This document shows, piece after piece, positions 1 through 9,889 of a stretch of DNA of 64,000 nt (the stretch's first letter is position 1; each line of letters starts with the position of its first letter). The notes beneath the pieces are model-generated. The model saw only the letters and a program-made list of their open reading frames with translations, was not told where the DNA came from and made no database searches. This stretch comes from Escherichia hormaechei_A (GTDB lineage Bacteria; Pseudomonadota; Gammaproteobacteria; Enterobacterales; Enterobacteriaceae), in NCBI GenBank assembly GCA_042434945.1, contig CP170191.1, positions 2,666,001-2,730,000 on the forward strand, in the 5' to 3' direction. Position numbers and translations under genes: made by a program.

Positions 1-2177
1 TCTCCTCCGGCTTTAAAGAGACCACCGTTGGCAGTATTGTGGATTCCCGTCGGGCAGAAATGCTGCAACAGGCCAACGCGCTGGACGAGCGAGAAAGTTT
101 CTCGTCACTTCGCCGTCTTGCCTGGCAGAATGGCCACTACTTTACGCTGCGAACCACCTTTAACCAGCCGGGCCATCTGGCGACCGTGGTTGCCTTCGAC
201 CTGCCGATTAACGATCTCATCCCACCGGATATGCCGCTGGACAGTTTCCGTCTGGAGCCAGACAACAGCACCCAAAATATGCGCACGCCGTCGGATAAAG
301 AAGGCGCGGACAGCGTAGCGATCTCCTTTAATGGCTCAAAGATTGAGATTGCCTCATCGCTCAACTCAACCGGTATGCGTCTGGTGTGGCAGGTGCCTTT
401 TGGCACCCTGATGCTTGATACTCTGCAAAACATTCTGCTGCCGCTTTTGCTGAATATTGGCCTGCTGGCGCTGGCGCTGTTTGGCTACAGCACCTTCCGT
501 TTCCAGTCGGGCCGCCAGAGCGACTCGACGTCGGTATCAGCCGGGACCAGCAACGAGTTGCGCATTCTTCGTGCCCTGAATGAAGAGATTATTTCCGTGC
601 TGCCGCTTGGGGTGCTCGTTCACGACCAGGAGGCTAACCGCACGGTAATGAGCAATAAAATTGCCGATCACCTTCTGCCGCATCTTAACCTGCAAAATAT
701 TACGGCCATGGCGGACCAGCACCAGGGCGTTATTCAGGCCACCGTTAATAATGAACTGTATGAGATCCGTCAGTTCCGCAGTCAGGTCGCCTCGCGCACG
801 CAAATCTTCATCATTCGCGATCAGGATCGCGAAGTGCTGGTGAATAAAAAGCTCAAGCAGGCGCAAAGGCTGTACGAGAAAAACCAACATGGCCGCGCGG
901 CGTTTATGCAAAATATTGGCGATGCCTTTAAACAACCGTTGAAGTCACTCGCCACGCAGATTGCTGATCTGAGCACGCCGGAAAGCCGACAGCTCAGCAG
1001 CCAGGCCGACTCCCTGGTTCGTCTGGTGGACGAAATCCAGCTTGCGAACATGCTGGAGAATGACATCTGGAAGGGCACCCCTACGCTCTTCTCCATTCAG
1101 GACCTGATTGATGAGGTGGTGCCGGAAGTCCTGCCGGTGATCAAGCGCAAGGGACTCCAGCTGCTGATCAACAACCATTTACCGGCTAACGACGAACGTC
1201 ACGGCGATCGCGATGCCCTGCGTCGCATCCTGATGATGTTGATACAGTATGCCGTCACCACGACGCAGATCGGCAAGATCACCCTTGAAGTCAGCACCGA
1301 TGAGTCCACCGACGATCGTCTGACGTTCCGCATTCTGGATACGGGCGAAGGCGTCACAGTGAGCGAAATTGATAACCTGCACTTCCCGTTCCTGAACGAT
1401 ACCCAGCGCGACCACTACGGTAAGGCGAATGCCCTCACCTTCTGGCTTTGCGATCAGCTGGCGCGTAAGCTGGGCGGTCATCTGAACATTAAGGCCCGCG
1501 AATCCCTCGGCACCCGCTACTCTTTACACGTGAAAATGGCGGCGAATCCCCAGGAAGAGGATGAAGAGCGTCTGCTGGACGATGTGGTGGTGATGGTGGA
1601 TGTGACCTCCAGTGAGATCCGTAATATCGTCGTTCGTCAGCTGGAAAACTGGGGGGCGTCCTGCATTACCCCGGACGAAAGGCTCGCTAGTCAAGATTAT
1701 GATATCTTTTTAACGGATAATCCGTCTAATCTTACTGCCTCTGGCTTGCTTTTAAGCGATGATGAGTCTGGCGTACGGGAAATTGGGCCTGGTCAATTGT
1801 GCGTCAACTTCAATATGAGCAACGCTATGCAGGAAGCGGTCTTACAATTAATTGAAGTGCAACTGGCGCAGGAAGAGGTGACAGAATCGCCTCTGGGCGG
1901 AGATGAAAATGCGCAACTCCATGCCAGCGGCTATTATGCGCTCTTTGTAGACACAGTACCGGATGATGTTAAGAGGCTGTATACTGAAGCAGCAACCAGT
2001 GACTTTGCTGCGTTAGCCCAAACGGCTCATCGTCTTAAAGGCGTATTTGCCATGCTAAATCTGGTACCCGGCAAGCAGTTATGTGAAACGCTGGAACATC
2101 TGATTCGTGAGAAGGATGTTCCAGGAATAGAAAAATACATCAGCGACATTGACAGTTATGTCAAGAGCTTGCTGTAG
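1..2177 (+). CDS. rcsD: Phosphotransfer protein RcsD (5' end outside window)
   Basis: Inner-membrane phosphotransfer protein of the Rcs envelope-stress phosphorelay; it passes phosphate from the RcsC receiver to RcsB. The open frame runs from the first bases of the window (in frame from base 3), so the N-terminal part with the first membrane segment is missing; about 724 codons remain of roughly 890 in the family. A hydrophobic segment near bases 420-490 (LLPLLLNIGLLALALFGY) is the second membrane helix. A degenerate histidine-kinase-like region follows. The C-terminal HPt domain near bases 1960-2170 contains the phospho-accepting histidine in AHRLKGVFAML. rcsB follows 16 bases downstream on the same strand. 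Reads as the E. coli form. High confidence. Confidence 0.95.
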   Translation, partial: SSGFKETTVGSIVDSRRAEMLQQANALDERESFSSLRRLAWQNGHYFTLRTTFNQPGHLATVVAFDLPINDLIPPDMPLDSFRLEPDNSTQNMRTPSDKEGADSVAISFNGSKIEIASSLNSTGMRLVWQVPFGTLMLDTLQNILLPLLLNIGLLALALFGYSTFRFQSGRQSDSTSVSAGTSNELRILRALNEEIISVLPLGVLVHDQEANRTVMSNKIADHLLPHLNLQNITAMADQHQGVIQATVNNELYEIRQFRSQVASRTQIFIIRDQDREVLVNKKLKQAQRLYEKNQHGRAAFMQNIGDAFKQPLKSLATQIADLSTPESRQLSSQADSLVRLVDEIQLANMLENDIWKGTPTLFSIQDLIDEVVPEVLPVIKRKGLQLLINNHLPANDERHGDRDALRRILMMLIQYAVTTTQIGKITLEVSTDESTDDRLTFRILDTGEGVTVSEIDNLHFPFLNDTQRDHYGKANALTFWLCDQLARKLGGHLNIKARESLGTRYSLHVKMAANPQEEDEERLLDDVVVMVDVTSSEIRNIVVRQLENWGASCITPDERLASQDYDIFLTDNPSNLTASGLLLSDDESGVREIGPGQLCVNFNMSNAMQEAVLQLIEVQLAQEEVTESPLGGDENAQLHASGYYALFVDTVPDDVKRLYTEAATSDFAALAQTAHRLKGVFAMLNLVPGKQLCETLEHLIREKDVPGIEKYISDIDSYVKSLL

Positions 2178-2193
2178 CAAGGTAGCCTATTAC

Positions 2194-2844
2194 ATGAACA
2201 ATATGAACGTAATTATTGCCGATGACCATCCGATAGTCTTGTTCGGTATTCGCAAATCACTTGAGCAAATTGAGTGGGTGAATGTTGTCGGCGAATTTGA
2301 AGACTCTACAGCACTGATCAACAACCTGCCGAAACTGGATGCGCATGTGTTGATTACCGATCTCTCCATGCCTGGCGATAAGTACGGCGATGGCATTACC
2401 TTAATCAAGTACATCAAGCGCCATTTCCCAAGCCTGTCGATCATTGTTCTGACTATGAACAACAACCCGGCGATTCTTAGTGCGGTATTGGATCTGGATA
2501 TCGAAGGGATCGTGCTGAAACAAGGTGCACCGACCGATCTGCCGAAAGCTCTCGCCGCGCTGCAGAAAGGGAAGAAATTTACCCCGGAAAGCGTTTCTCG
2601 CCTGTTGGAAAAAATCAGTGCTGGTGGTTACGGTGACAAGCGTCTCTCGCCAAAAGAGAGTGAAGTTCTGCGCCTGTTTGCGGAAGGCTTCCTGGTGACC
2701 GAGATCGCTAAAAAGCTGAACCGCAGTATTAAAACCATCAGTAGCCAGAAGAAATCTGCGATGATGAAGCTGGGTGTCGAGAACGATATCGCCCTGCTGA
2801 ATTATCTCTCTTCAGTGACCTTAAGTCCGGCAGATAAAGACTAA
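2194..2844 (+). CDS. rcsB: Response regulator RcsB
   Basis: DNA-binding response regulator of the Rcs phosphorelay, controlling colanic acid synthesis, motility and cell division genes, alone or with partners such as RcsA. 216 residues, the usual family length. Receiver domain at residues 1-125 with acidic pocket ADDHP and phospho-acceptor Asp56 (ITDLSMP); LuxR-type helix-turn-helix at about 146-210 (LSPKESEVLRLFAEG, TEIAKKLNRSIKTISSQK). The frame is open further upstream, but the ATG at 2194 gives the exact family N-terminus (MNNMNVIIADDHP). It sits 16 bases after rcsD. Downstream are two REP units and the convergent rcsC. Confidence 0.97.
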   Translation: MNNMNVIIADDHPIVLFGIRKSLEQIEWVNVVGEFEDSTALINNLPKLDAHVLITDLSMPGDKYGDGITLIKYIKRHFPSLSIIVLTMNNNPAILSAVLDLDIEGIVLKQGAPTDLPKALAALQKGKKFTPESVSRLLEKISAGGYGDKRLSPKESEVLRLFAEGFLVTEIAKKLNRSIKTISSQKKSAMMKLGVENDIALLNYLSSVTLSPADKD

Positions 2845-2850
2845 TCACCT

Positions 2851-2934
<84 letters not shown>

Positions 2935-2964
2935 ATTCCCATTATTTCAACAAATTACATTAAA

Positions 2965-3048
2965 GTAGGCCAGATAAGACGCGTCAGCGTCGCATCTGGC
3001 ATTTGCACTGAATGCCGGATGCGGCGTAAACGCCTTATCCGTCCTACG
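2965..3048. repeat. Second REP/BIME element
   Basis: Near copy of the element at 2851-2934, starting GTAGGCCAGATAAGACGCG and ending CTTATCCGTCCTACG. Its last bases overlap the stop codon of rcsC (3044-3046), so the repeat encroaches on the gene end. Confidence 0.9.
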
Positions 3049-5893
3049 AATCCCGCGATTTCCTGACCCTCTCGGCATATAACGTCAGCGTCTGTTTTAT
3101 CACATCCAGCGTTACCGGCTTCGACAGGCAGCTGTCCATACCGGACTCCAGACACCGCTGCTTCTCTTCAGCCAACGCATTAGCAGTTACTCCGATTACC
3201 GGCAACGTCAGTCCCAACTGACGAATGTGTTGCGTCAAGCGGTAACCATCCATATTTGGCATGTTGACGTCGCTAAGCACGATATCAATATGATTCTTGC
3301 TAAGTACATTAAGCGCATCGACGCCATCATTCGCGGTTTTACATTGATAGCCCAACGATCCCAACTGATCTGCCAGCAAACGCCGGTTAATCGGATGATC
3401 ATCCACGACAAGAATCATCATATCGTCATTATCGCTGACCGCTTTGTCCGTTGACGGCAGAGCGTTAGCAGGATCGTCGCTCTCCATCTCGATCAAATAA
3501 ATACGCGCCAACAATGCCGGTAGCTCATGCGGAGCAGCCACACTGTGTACCCACTCCCCTGGCGCTTTCTCCAGCGGAATACCAATATGGCGACGACAGA
3601 AGGTCACTACCGCTCTGCCCTGCCATTTTTTACTCACTACCTCGTCAGTGATCAACACATCTTCGGGAGTCGGTTCCTGCCCTTCGTATGTTGTAACGAC
3701 GATGCCGCTGCGCTGCAAACTGGTTTCCAGGAACTGACAGAGCGACGCATTGCGGACCGCCAGCCAGCAGCGTTTACCACTCAACCCTTCCACGCCTTTT
3801 TTCTGCGGGTACTGAGCGCCGTACAACGGAATACGCACGGTAAACTGGCTGCCCATTCCCGGTTCTGAATCTACCGAGATATCGCCGTCCATCATGCTGA
3901 TCAGTTTTTCACAAATCGCCAGACCCAGACCGGTCCCCTGGAAATTACGCTGTACGCCCGTTCCGACCTGGAAGAAGGGATCAAACAAGCGCACCACTTC
4001 TTTCGCCGGTATCCCCACGCCGGTATCGCGAACACGGATAGAGAGATAATCGCCATCCGCGCGAACATGCAAAACTATACAGCCGGTATCGGTGAATTTT
4101 ATGGCGTTACTCAACAGGTTGGAGATGACCTGCTGTAAACGCATCGGGTCGCCATTTAAGGCCACTGGCACATCCGGTTCAATAAAGCAGTACAAGCCTA
4201 ACTGCTTGCGTACCACCAGCGGTAAATAGTTGGCGGTGATGTGGTTCATCACTTCACGCGGTGAAAACTCACGCGGTTCGATCTTCAACTGTTCCGATTC
4301 AATCTTCGAGAAATCGAGAATATCGCTGATAATTTTCAACAACAGGCTGGAAGAGTTGTTCATTGCCGTCACCAGCCGATCGACGCCTTTCGGTAACTCT
4401 TTGGTTTGCAACAGATCCAGGTTACCGATAATGCCATACAGCGGCGTTCGCAGCTCATGACTGACGGTGGCAAGGAACATCGATTTTGACTGGCTCGCCT
4501 GTTCCGCTGCTTGTGCCATCTCCTGCAACGACTCTTCCATCTTCACGCGCGAAGAAACATCCACCAGCACACAAATGGCCACGTTTTCATTACGATAGCG
4601 CGAATGGACGAAGCTGATTTGCAGATTGGTATTGTTGCTGGTCAGGACATCAACAAAATTGACCTGCTGCCCACAGATAATTTGCGTCAGTCGTTGGCGG
4701 TCCTCATGCGTAAGCATATTGAGATAGGTATGCGCCAGTTCGTTACTTAAAATATTGACGCCATCAGCGGTACGCAAAATGCAGATACCCACTGGCGCGG
4801 AGGCGACAATCTTGCGATTGAACTGCTCATGTTCTTCCAGTCGCAGGGCGTCGCTTTCCGCCGGAATGAAAATACGTCGCTCGTACATCCGTGCGAGAGT
4901 AAACAATGCAGCTCCGGCAAGCACATTCAGCAAAATTGCGTTAAGGATCAACATGCGAATGCGTTCCAGCACCTTATCAACCGGCACCGAATACACGATG
5001 CTTAGCGATGAGGGTGGCAGATTTTTCTTCAGCACCAGCTCCCGGAACCCTTCCGTATAGCCAAACCAGGAGCGTTCCTGCATCCAGCGAGGATCGCCCT
5101 TAATTTTACTTTCTGGTCCGGTAAGCGAAATCAGGGTATGACCATTTTCATCAAGAATGGTAACCCCCCATCGGCAACGTACCCGGTAAGAAAAAGTTTT
5201 CCATCCGGATGGTCTGCTCGACACCCAAAAGCGCCTGCAACCGGTTCGCCAGATAAACTGGCGTCAACGCGTAAAAATACCCGACGCCAGGGCGCGGACC
5301 TTCGCTGATCCAGTAGAGGTTACTGCCGCTATCATCTTGTGGTGCATTTCGATATTTATTGATGCGTTCATGCAAAGCTTTCACGCGGTATCGCGTTCCA
5401 CTGGCATATCACGCAGACCGAAATTGGCCATGCAGAGGTTATCACTGCCGATTAAAAATACCCGGTTGAGATCGTAAGCCGCAGAAAAATTATCGCGCCA
5501 GTAGCGCATAAACCACGCCAATGACTCCAGAGAACCTCGCCAGGTGTTACTCATCGCGGAACAATCGGAGTCCGGGAAGAGCGGTTCGAAATCAGGGACT
5601 TCGGTTTTTTCATCCCGACCGCGGATAGCAAGAATGCCGTTCTCCGCCGTGAGTCGATTCTCAGCAATATACTTAAGCTCTTTCATCACGTCAGACGTGC
5701 GCTGGATATAGCGCTGAGCCTGATCCGAGCTTAAGTTAAACTCCTGGCGGATCTCCGCTTCTTTCTGGTGTAACGCGTTAACGATGTAAAACACCGAGAG
5801 CAGTGCCACCAGCAACCATAGCAGTAGCGCAAGCGCCCGAAACAGATAGCGAGAGACTTTTAACGTGGTACGAAAGGAGACGAGGTATTTCAA
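3044..5893 (-). pseudogene. rcsC: Hybrid sensor kinase RcsC, two frameshifts
   Basis: Membrane sensor kinase of the Rcs phosphorelay. Total span of 2850 bases equals the 949-codon E. coli gene plus stop, but the frame breaks twice: one base is missing near 5386 (after ...VERDTA) and one G is extra in a six-base run at 5164-5169 (after ...LPMG). Pieces in order: N-terminal helix and periplasmic part (5381-5893), a middle piece (5151-5384), and a long piece (3044-5224) with the second membrane helix, the kinase H-box SHELRTPLYG, ATPase motifs and the C-terminal receiver (VVDDHPINR, LSDVNMPNMDGY). The two indels cancel, suggesting sequencing error; if real, RcsC is lost. Roughly the first 90 residues differ from K-12 as I recall it while the rest matches, implying a recombination joint inside the gene. 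Confidence 0.88.
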
Positions 5894-5990
5894 AGGGGCG
5901 AGGCTCCGCCGTCGGGGTCAAAAAGAATGTGGTTAAGGTAGCGGTAAACGCGGCTTGTCGCAACGTTCACTTGTCTGCTTGCGCAAAACA

Positions 5991-6013
5991 AAAGGGCCGG
6001 AAACCGGCCCTTT
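5991..6013 (-). terminator. Rho-independent terminator of gyrA
   Basis: Inverted repeat AAAGGGCCGG / CCGGCCCTTT. Read leftward it is followed by TTTTGTTTTG. It lies 16 bases past the gyrA stop and ends transcription before rcsC. Confidence 0.85.
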
Positions 6014-6028
6014 ATGCGTCAGGAGACG

Positions 6029-8665
6029 TTACTCGTCAGCGTCATCCGCTACTTCATCATCGGTGTCCACTTCCGGAGCGATTTCATCGTCCCCTTCCGC
6101 GGCACTGCCGTCGATGGTATCCAGATCTTCCTCGTCAACCGGTTCAGCAACACGTTGCAGACCCACTACGTTTTCATCTTCCGCAGTACGGATGAGGATC
6201 ACGCCCTGGGTGTTACGGCCCACGATGCTGATTTCCGAAACGCGAGTACGTACCAGCGTACCGGCATCGGTGATCATCATGATCTGGTCGCAGTCATCTA
6301 CCTGTACCGCGCCAACAACTAAACCGTTACGTTCGGTAACCTTGATGGAGATAACCCCTTTCGTCGCACGCGACTTGGTTGGGTATTCCGCCACTGCGGT
6401 ACGTTTACCGTAACCGTTTTGCGTTGCGGTGAGGATTGCGCCATCGCCACGAGGCACGATCAGAGAGACGACTTTATCGCCTTCACCTAAGCGAATACCG
6501 CGAACACCGGTGGTGTTGCAGCCCATCGCACGGACAGAAGACTCTTTAAAGCGCACCACTTTACCTTCAGCGGAGAACAGCATTACTTCGTCTTCGCCGC
6601 TGGTCAGGTCAACGCCGATCAGCTCATCGCCGTCAACCAGTTTGATCGCCACTTTACCGGCGGTACGCAGACGGTTGAACTCGGTGAGGACAGTTTTCTT
6701 CACGGTACCGTTAGCGGTCGCCATGAAGACTTTCACGCCTTCTTCAAACTCGGTCACTGGCAGGATCGCAGTGATACGTTCGTCCTGCTCCAGCGGCAGC
6801 AGGTTGACGATCGGACGACCGCGCGCGCCACGAGTGGCTTCCGGCAACTGATAAACTTTCATCGAATAGACGCGACCACGGCTGGAGAAGCACAGAATAT
6901 GGTCGTGAGTGTTCGCCACCAGCAGTCGGTCGATAAAGTCTTCTTCTTTAATACGTGCGGCAGATTTACCTTTCCCGCCACGACGCTGCGCTTCGTATTC
7001 AGAAAGCGGCTGATACTTAACGTAGCCCTGGTGAGAGAGCGTCACGACCACATCTTCCTGGGTGATCAGATCTTCCAGGTTGATGTCTGCGCTGTTGGCG
7101 GTGATTTCAGTACGACGTTTGTCACCGAACTGTTCACGAACCAGCTCCAGCTCTTCACGGATCACTTCCATCAGACGATCGGCGCTACCAAGAATACGCA
7201 ACAGTTCCGCGATCTGATCCAGCAGCTCTTTGTATTCGTCGAGCAGTTTTTCGTGCTCAAGACCGGTCAGTTTCTGCAAACGCAGATCCAGAATCGCCTG
7301 AGCTTGCTGTTCGGTCAGGTAGTACAGACCATCACGCACGCCGAACTCTGGCTCCAGCCATTCCGGACGCGCAGCATCGTCGCCAGCACGTTCGAGCATC
7401 GCGGCAACGTTGCCCAGCTGCCACGGATTAGCAACCAGCGCAGTTTTCGCTTCTGCAGGCGTCGGCGCATGACGGATCAGTTCGATGATCGGGTCGATGT
7501 TCGCCAGCGCCACGGCTAATGCTTCAAGGATATGAGCACGATCGCGAGCTTTACGCAGTTCGAAAATAGTACGACGGGTCACCACTTCACGGCGGTGACG
7601 AACAAACGCCGCGATGATGTCTTTCAGGTTCATGATCTTCGGCTGACCATGGTGCAATGCCACCATGTTGATACCGAAAGAAACCTGCAACTGGGTCTGG
7701 GAGTAGAGGTTGTTGAGCACAACTTCACCGACCGCATCGCGTTTCACTTCAATCACGATGCGCATACCGTCTTTGTCAGACTCGTCACGCAGCGCGCTGA
7801 TGCCTTCCACGCGTTTTTCTTTTACCAGTTCCGCAATCTTCTCGATCAGGCGCGCTTTGTTTACCTGATACGGAATTTCGTGGACGATAATGGTTTCACG
7901 ACCGGTTTTGGCGTCAACTTCCACTTCTGCGCGAGCGCGGATATACACCTTGCCGCGACCGGTACGGTAAGCTTCTTCAATACCGCGACGACCGTTAATG
8001 ATTGCCGCCGTCGGGAAGTCCGGCCCCGGGATGTGTTCCATCAGCCCTTCAATGCTGATGTCTTCATCATCAATATACGCCAGACAACCGTTGATGACTT
8101 CCGTCAGGTTGTGCGGCGGGATGTTGGTTGCCATACCTACGGCGATACCGGAAGAACCGTTCACCAGCAGGTTAGGAATTTTGGTTGGCATGACGTCCGG
8201 AATTTTTTCCGTGCCGTCATAGTTATCAACGAAATCGACCGTCTCTTTTTCGAGATCGGCCATCAGTTCATGGGCAATTTTCGCCAGACGGATTTCCGTA
8301 TAACGCATTGCCGCCGCAGAGTCGCCGTCGATAGAACCGAAGTTACCCTGACCGTCTACCAGCATATAACGCAGCGAGAATGGCTGCGCCATGCGGACGA
8401 TCGTGTTATAGACCGCCAAGTCACCATGGGGATGGTATTTACCGATTACGTCACCAACGACACGGGCAGATTTTTTATAGGCTTTGTTCCAGTCATTGCC
8501 TAGTACGTTCATGGCGTAAAGTACGCGACGGTGTACCGGCTTCAGGCCATCTCGGACATCTGGCAGCGCACGGCCAACAATGACCGACATCGCATAATCC
8601 AGATAGGAGCTCTTCAGCTCTTCCTCAATGTTGACCGGTGTAATTTCTCTCGCAAGGTCGCTCAT
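6029..8665 (-). CDS. gyrA: DNA gyrase subunit A, fluoroquinolone-resistance alleles
   Basis: Catalytic A subunit of type II topoisomerase gyrase (A2B2 with GyrB), which introduces negative supercoils. 878 codons. N-terminal breakage-reunion domain with active-site Tyr122 (MRYTEIRLAK); C-terminal beta-pinwheel with GyrA box QRRGGKG near residue 560. In the quinolone-resistance region the protein reads HPHGDLAVYNTIVRM: codon 83 (8417-8419) is TTG Leu instead of Ser, and codon 87 (8405-8407) is AAC Asn instead of Asp. This pair is established as giving high-level fluoroquinolone resistance, usually with parC changes. The last residues (VDTDDEVADDADE) differ from the K-12 tail as I recall it and the protein is three residues longer, so the 3' end appears to belong to a non-K-12 tract shared with the rcsC 5' end. 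Confidence 0.97.
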   Translation of the reverse strand: MSDLAREITPVNIEEELKSSYLDYAMSVIVGRALPDVRDGLKPVHRRVLYAMNVLGNDWNKAYKKSARVVGDVIGKYHPHGDLAVYNTIVRMAQPFSLRYMLVDGQGNFGSIDGDSAAAMRYTEIRLAKIAHELMADLEKETVDFVDNYDGTEKIPDVMPTKIPNLLVNGSSGIAVGMATNIPPHNLTEVINGCLAYIDDEDISIEGLMEHIPGPDFPTAAIINGRRGIEEAYRTGRGKVYIRARAEVEVDAKTGRETIIVHEIPYQVNKARLIEKIAELVKEKRVEGISALRDESDKDGMRIVIEVKRDAVGEVVLNNLYSQTQLQVSFGINMVALHHGQPKIMNLKDIIAAFVRHRREVVTRRTIFELRKARDRAHILEALAVALANIDPIIELIRHAPTPAEAKTALVANPWQLGNVAAMLERAGDDAARPEWLEPEFGVRDGLYYLTEQQAQAILDLRLQKLTGLEHEKLLDEYKELLDQIAELLRILGSADRLMEVIREELELVREQFGDKRRTEITANSADINLEDLITQEDVVVTLSHQGYVKYQPLSEYEAQRRGGKGKSAARIKEEDFIDRLLVANTHDHILCFSSRGRVYSMKVYQLPEATRGARGRPIVNLLPLEQDERITAILPVTEFEEGVKVFMATANGTVKKTVLTEFNRLRTAGKVAIKLVDGDELIGVDLTSGEDEVMLFSAEGKVVRFKESSVRAMGCNTTGVRGIRLGEGDKVVSLIVPRGDGAILTATQNGYGKRTAVAEYPTKSRATKGVISIKVTERNGLVVGAVQVDDCDQIMMITDAGTLVRTRVSEISIVGRNTQGVILIRTAEDENVVGLQRVAEPVDEEDLDTIDGSAAEGDDEIAPEVDTDDEVADDADE

Positions 8666-8709
8666 CTAACCGCTATCCCTCTACTGTATCCCGGATTCAA
8701 AGGTCGCAA

Positions 8710-8740
8710 ATTATAACACAGCCGCGCAGTTTGAGGTAAA
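8710..8740 (-). promoter_or_regulatory. gyrA promoter
   Basis: Read leftward: a -35-like TTTACC at 8735-8740 and a perfect -10 TATAAT at 8710-8715, preceded by TG (TGTTATAAT, extended -10). The spacer is about 19 bases, long for sigma-70. It lies 45 bases upstream of the gyrA ATG. Confidence 0.7.
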
Positions 8741-8811
8741 CCTATACGCTTTATTCACATCCAATGCCTGATATACTCGTTTGTCTTGCCAATTACGGAG
8801 TAGAAGTGCCA

Positions 8812-9540
8812 ATGAATGCCGAAAAATCGCCGGTAAACCATAACGTAGACCACGAAGAGATCGCTAAATTTGAAGCCGTCGCCTCCCGCTGGTGGGATCT
8901 GGAAGGTGAGTTCAAACCGCTGCACCGCATTAACCCGCTGCGTCTGGGCTATATTGCCGAGCGTGCTGGCGGTTTATTTGGCAAAAAGGTGCTCGATGTC
9001 GGTTGTGGCGGCGGCATTCTGGCCGAGAGTATGGCGCGCGAAGGCGCGACGGTGACCGGTCTGGATATGGGCTTTGAGCCATTGCAGGTGGCAAAACTGC
9101 ACGCACTGGAAAGCGGCATTCAGGTGGATTACGTGCAGGAAACCGTGGAAGAGCACGCGGCAAAACATGCCGGGCAGTATGATGTGGTGACCTGCATGGA
9201 GATGCTGGAGCACGTCCCCGATCCGCAGTCAGTGGTCAGAGCCTGTGCGCAACTGGTGAAACCAGGCGGCGATGTCTTTTTCTCGACACTTAACCGCAAC
9301 GGCAAGTCATGGCTGATGGCGGTGGTTGGTGCGGAATATATTTTGCGCATGGTGCCCAAAGGCACGCATGATGTGAAGAAGTTTATTAAACCGGCAGAAT
9401 TGCTGGGCTGGGTGGATCAGACCAGTTTAAAAGAGCGGCATATCACTGGGCTGCATTACAACCCGATCACTAATACTTTTAAACTCGGCCCCGGCGTGGA
9501 TGTGAACTATATGCTGCACACAACCGCCAAAAACGACTAA
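8812..9540 (+). CDS. ubiG: Ubiquinone biosynthesis O-methyltransferase UbiG
   Basis: SAM-dependent methyltransferase carrying out both O-methylations in ubiquinone synthesis. 242 residues, close to the family's 240. SAM-binding motif I VLDVGCGGGILAE at residues 60-72; the acidic motif CMEMLEHVPDP follows. An in-frame ATG exists upstream at 8764, but the start at 8812 gives the family N-terminus MNAEKSPVNHNVDHEEI and has the purine stretch ACGGAGTAGAA before it. Divergent from gyrA. A small inverted repeat (ATTGCGC 9564-9570 / GCGCAAT 9582-9588) lies after the stop but lacks a T-run. Confidence 0.96.
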   Translation: MNAEKSPVNHNVDHEEIAKFEAVASRWWDLEGEFKPLHRINPLRLGYIAERAGGLFGKKVLDVGCGGGILAESMAREGATVTGLDMGFEPLQVAKLHALESGIQVDYVQETVEEHAAKHAGQYDVVTCMEMLEHVPDPQSVVRACAQLVKPGGDVFFSTLNRNGKSWLMAVVGAEYILRMVPKGTHDVKKFIKPAELLGWVDQTSLKERHITGLHYNPITNTFKLGPGVDVNYMLHTTAKND

Positions 9541-9889
9541 CGTCATCCGTTATTCTTATAATGATTGCGCGACATCATGTTGCGCAATTCTGACCTCCCG
9601 TTGAAGAAATCAGCACTCGATCAAATTTTGAATTTTTTTTCTTAATTATTGACATCTCTTCCAGGCCTTACGGCACGAGGACTTAGCCTTTTTTACCCTT
9701 TCACAACCTCAATTTAACGTCAAAATCAACCCTTGTGCTGAAAAGATTCGATACTAGAATACTCACCATATAGCGTTCTTCTTATCGCAAAACCCCTATA
9801 TGTAGTATTTATCCACAGAGTTAGTCACAAGACGGTTCTGTGGATAAGCGGGGGATATTTTTTTATTTCACGGACAGGTAAAAACCTAC
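9541..9889 (+). promoter_or_regulatory. nrdA upstream control region with DnaA boxes
   Basis: 349 bases without a gene. A sigma-70 promoter is visible: TTGTGC at 9733-9738 and TAGAAT at 9755-9760, spacer 16. Two inverted DnaA boxes, both perfect 9-mers, lie at 9809-9817 (TTATCCACA) and 9839-9847 (TGTGGATAA). The stretches CACCATATAGCG near 9764 and CCCCTATATGTAG near 9793 have the character of the paired NrdR boxes known here. Established for this family: DnaA, Fis and NrdR tie nrdAB expression to replication and dNTP level. The arrangement matches E. coli. Confidence 0.82.

Noticed and set aside
9541..9640. Terminator after ubiG
   Set aside because: The ATTGCGC/GCGCAAT hairpin is not followed by a T-run, so it was not called.
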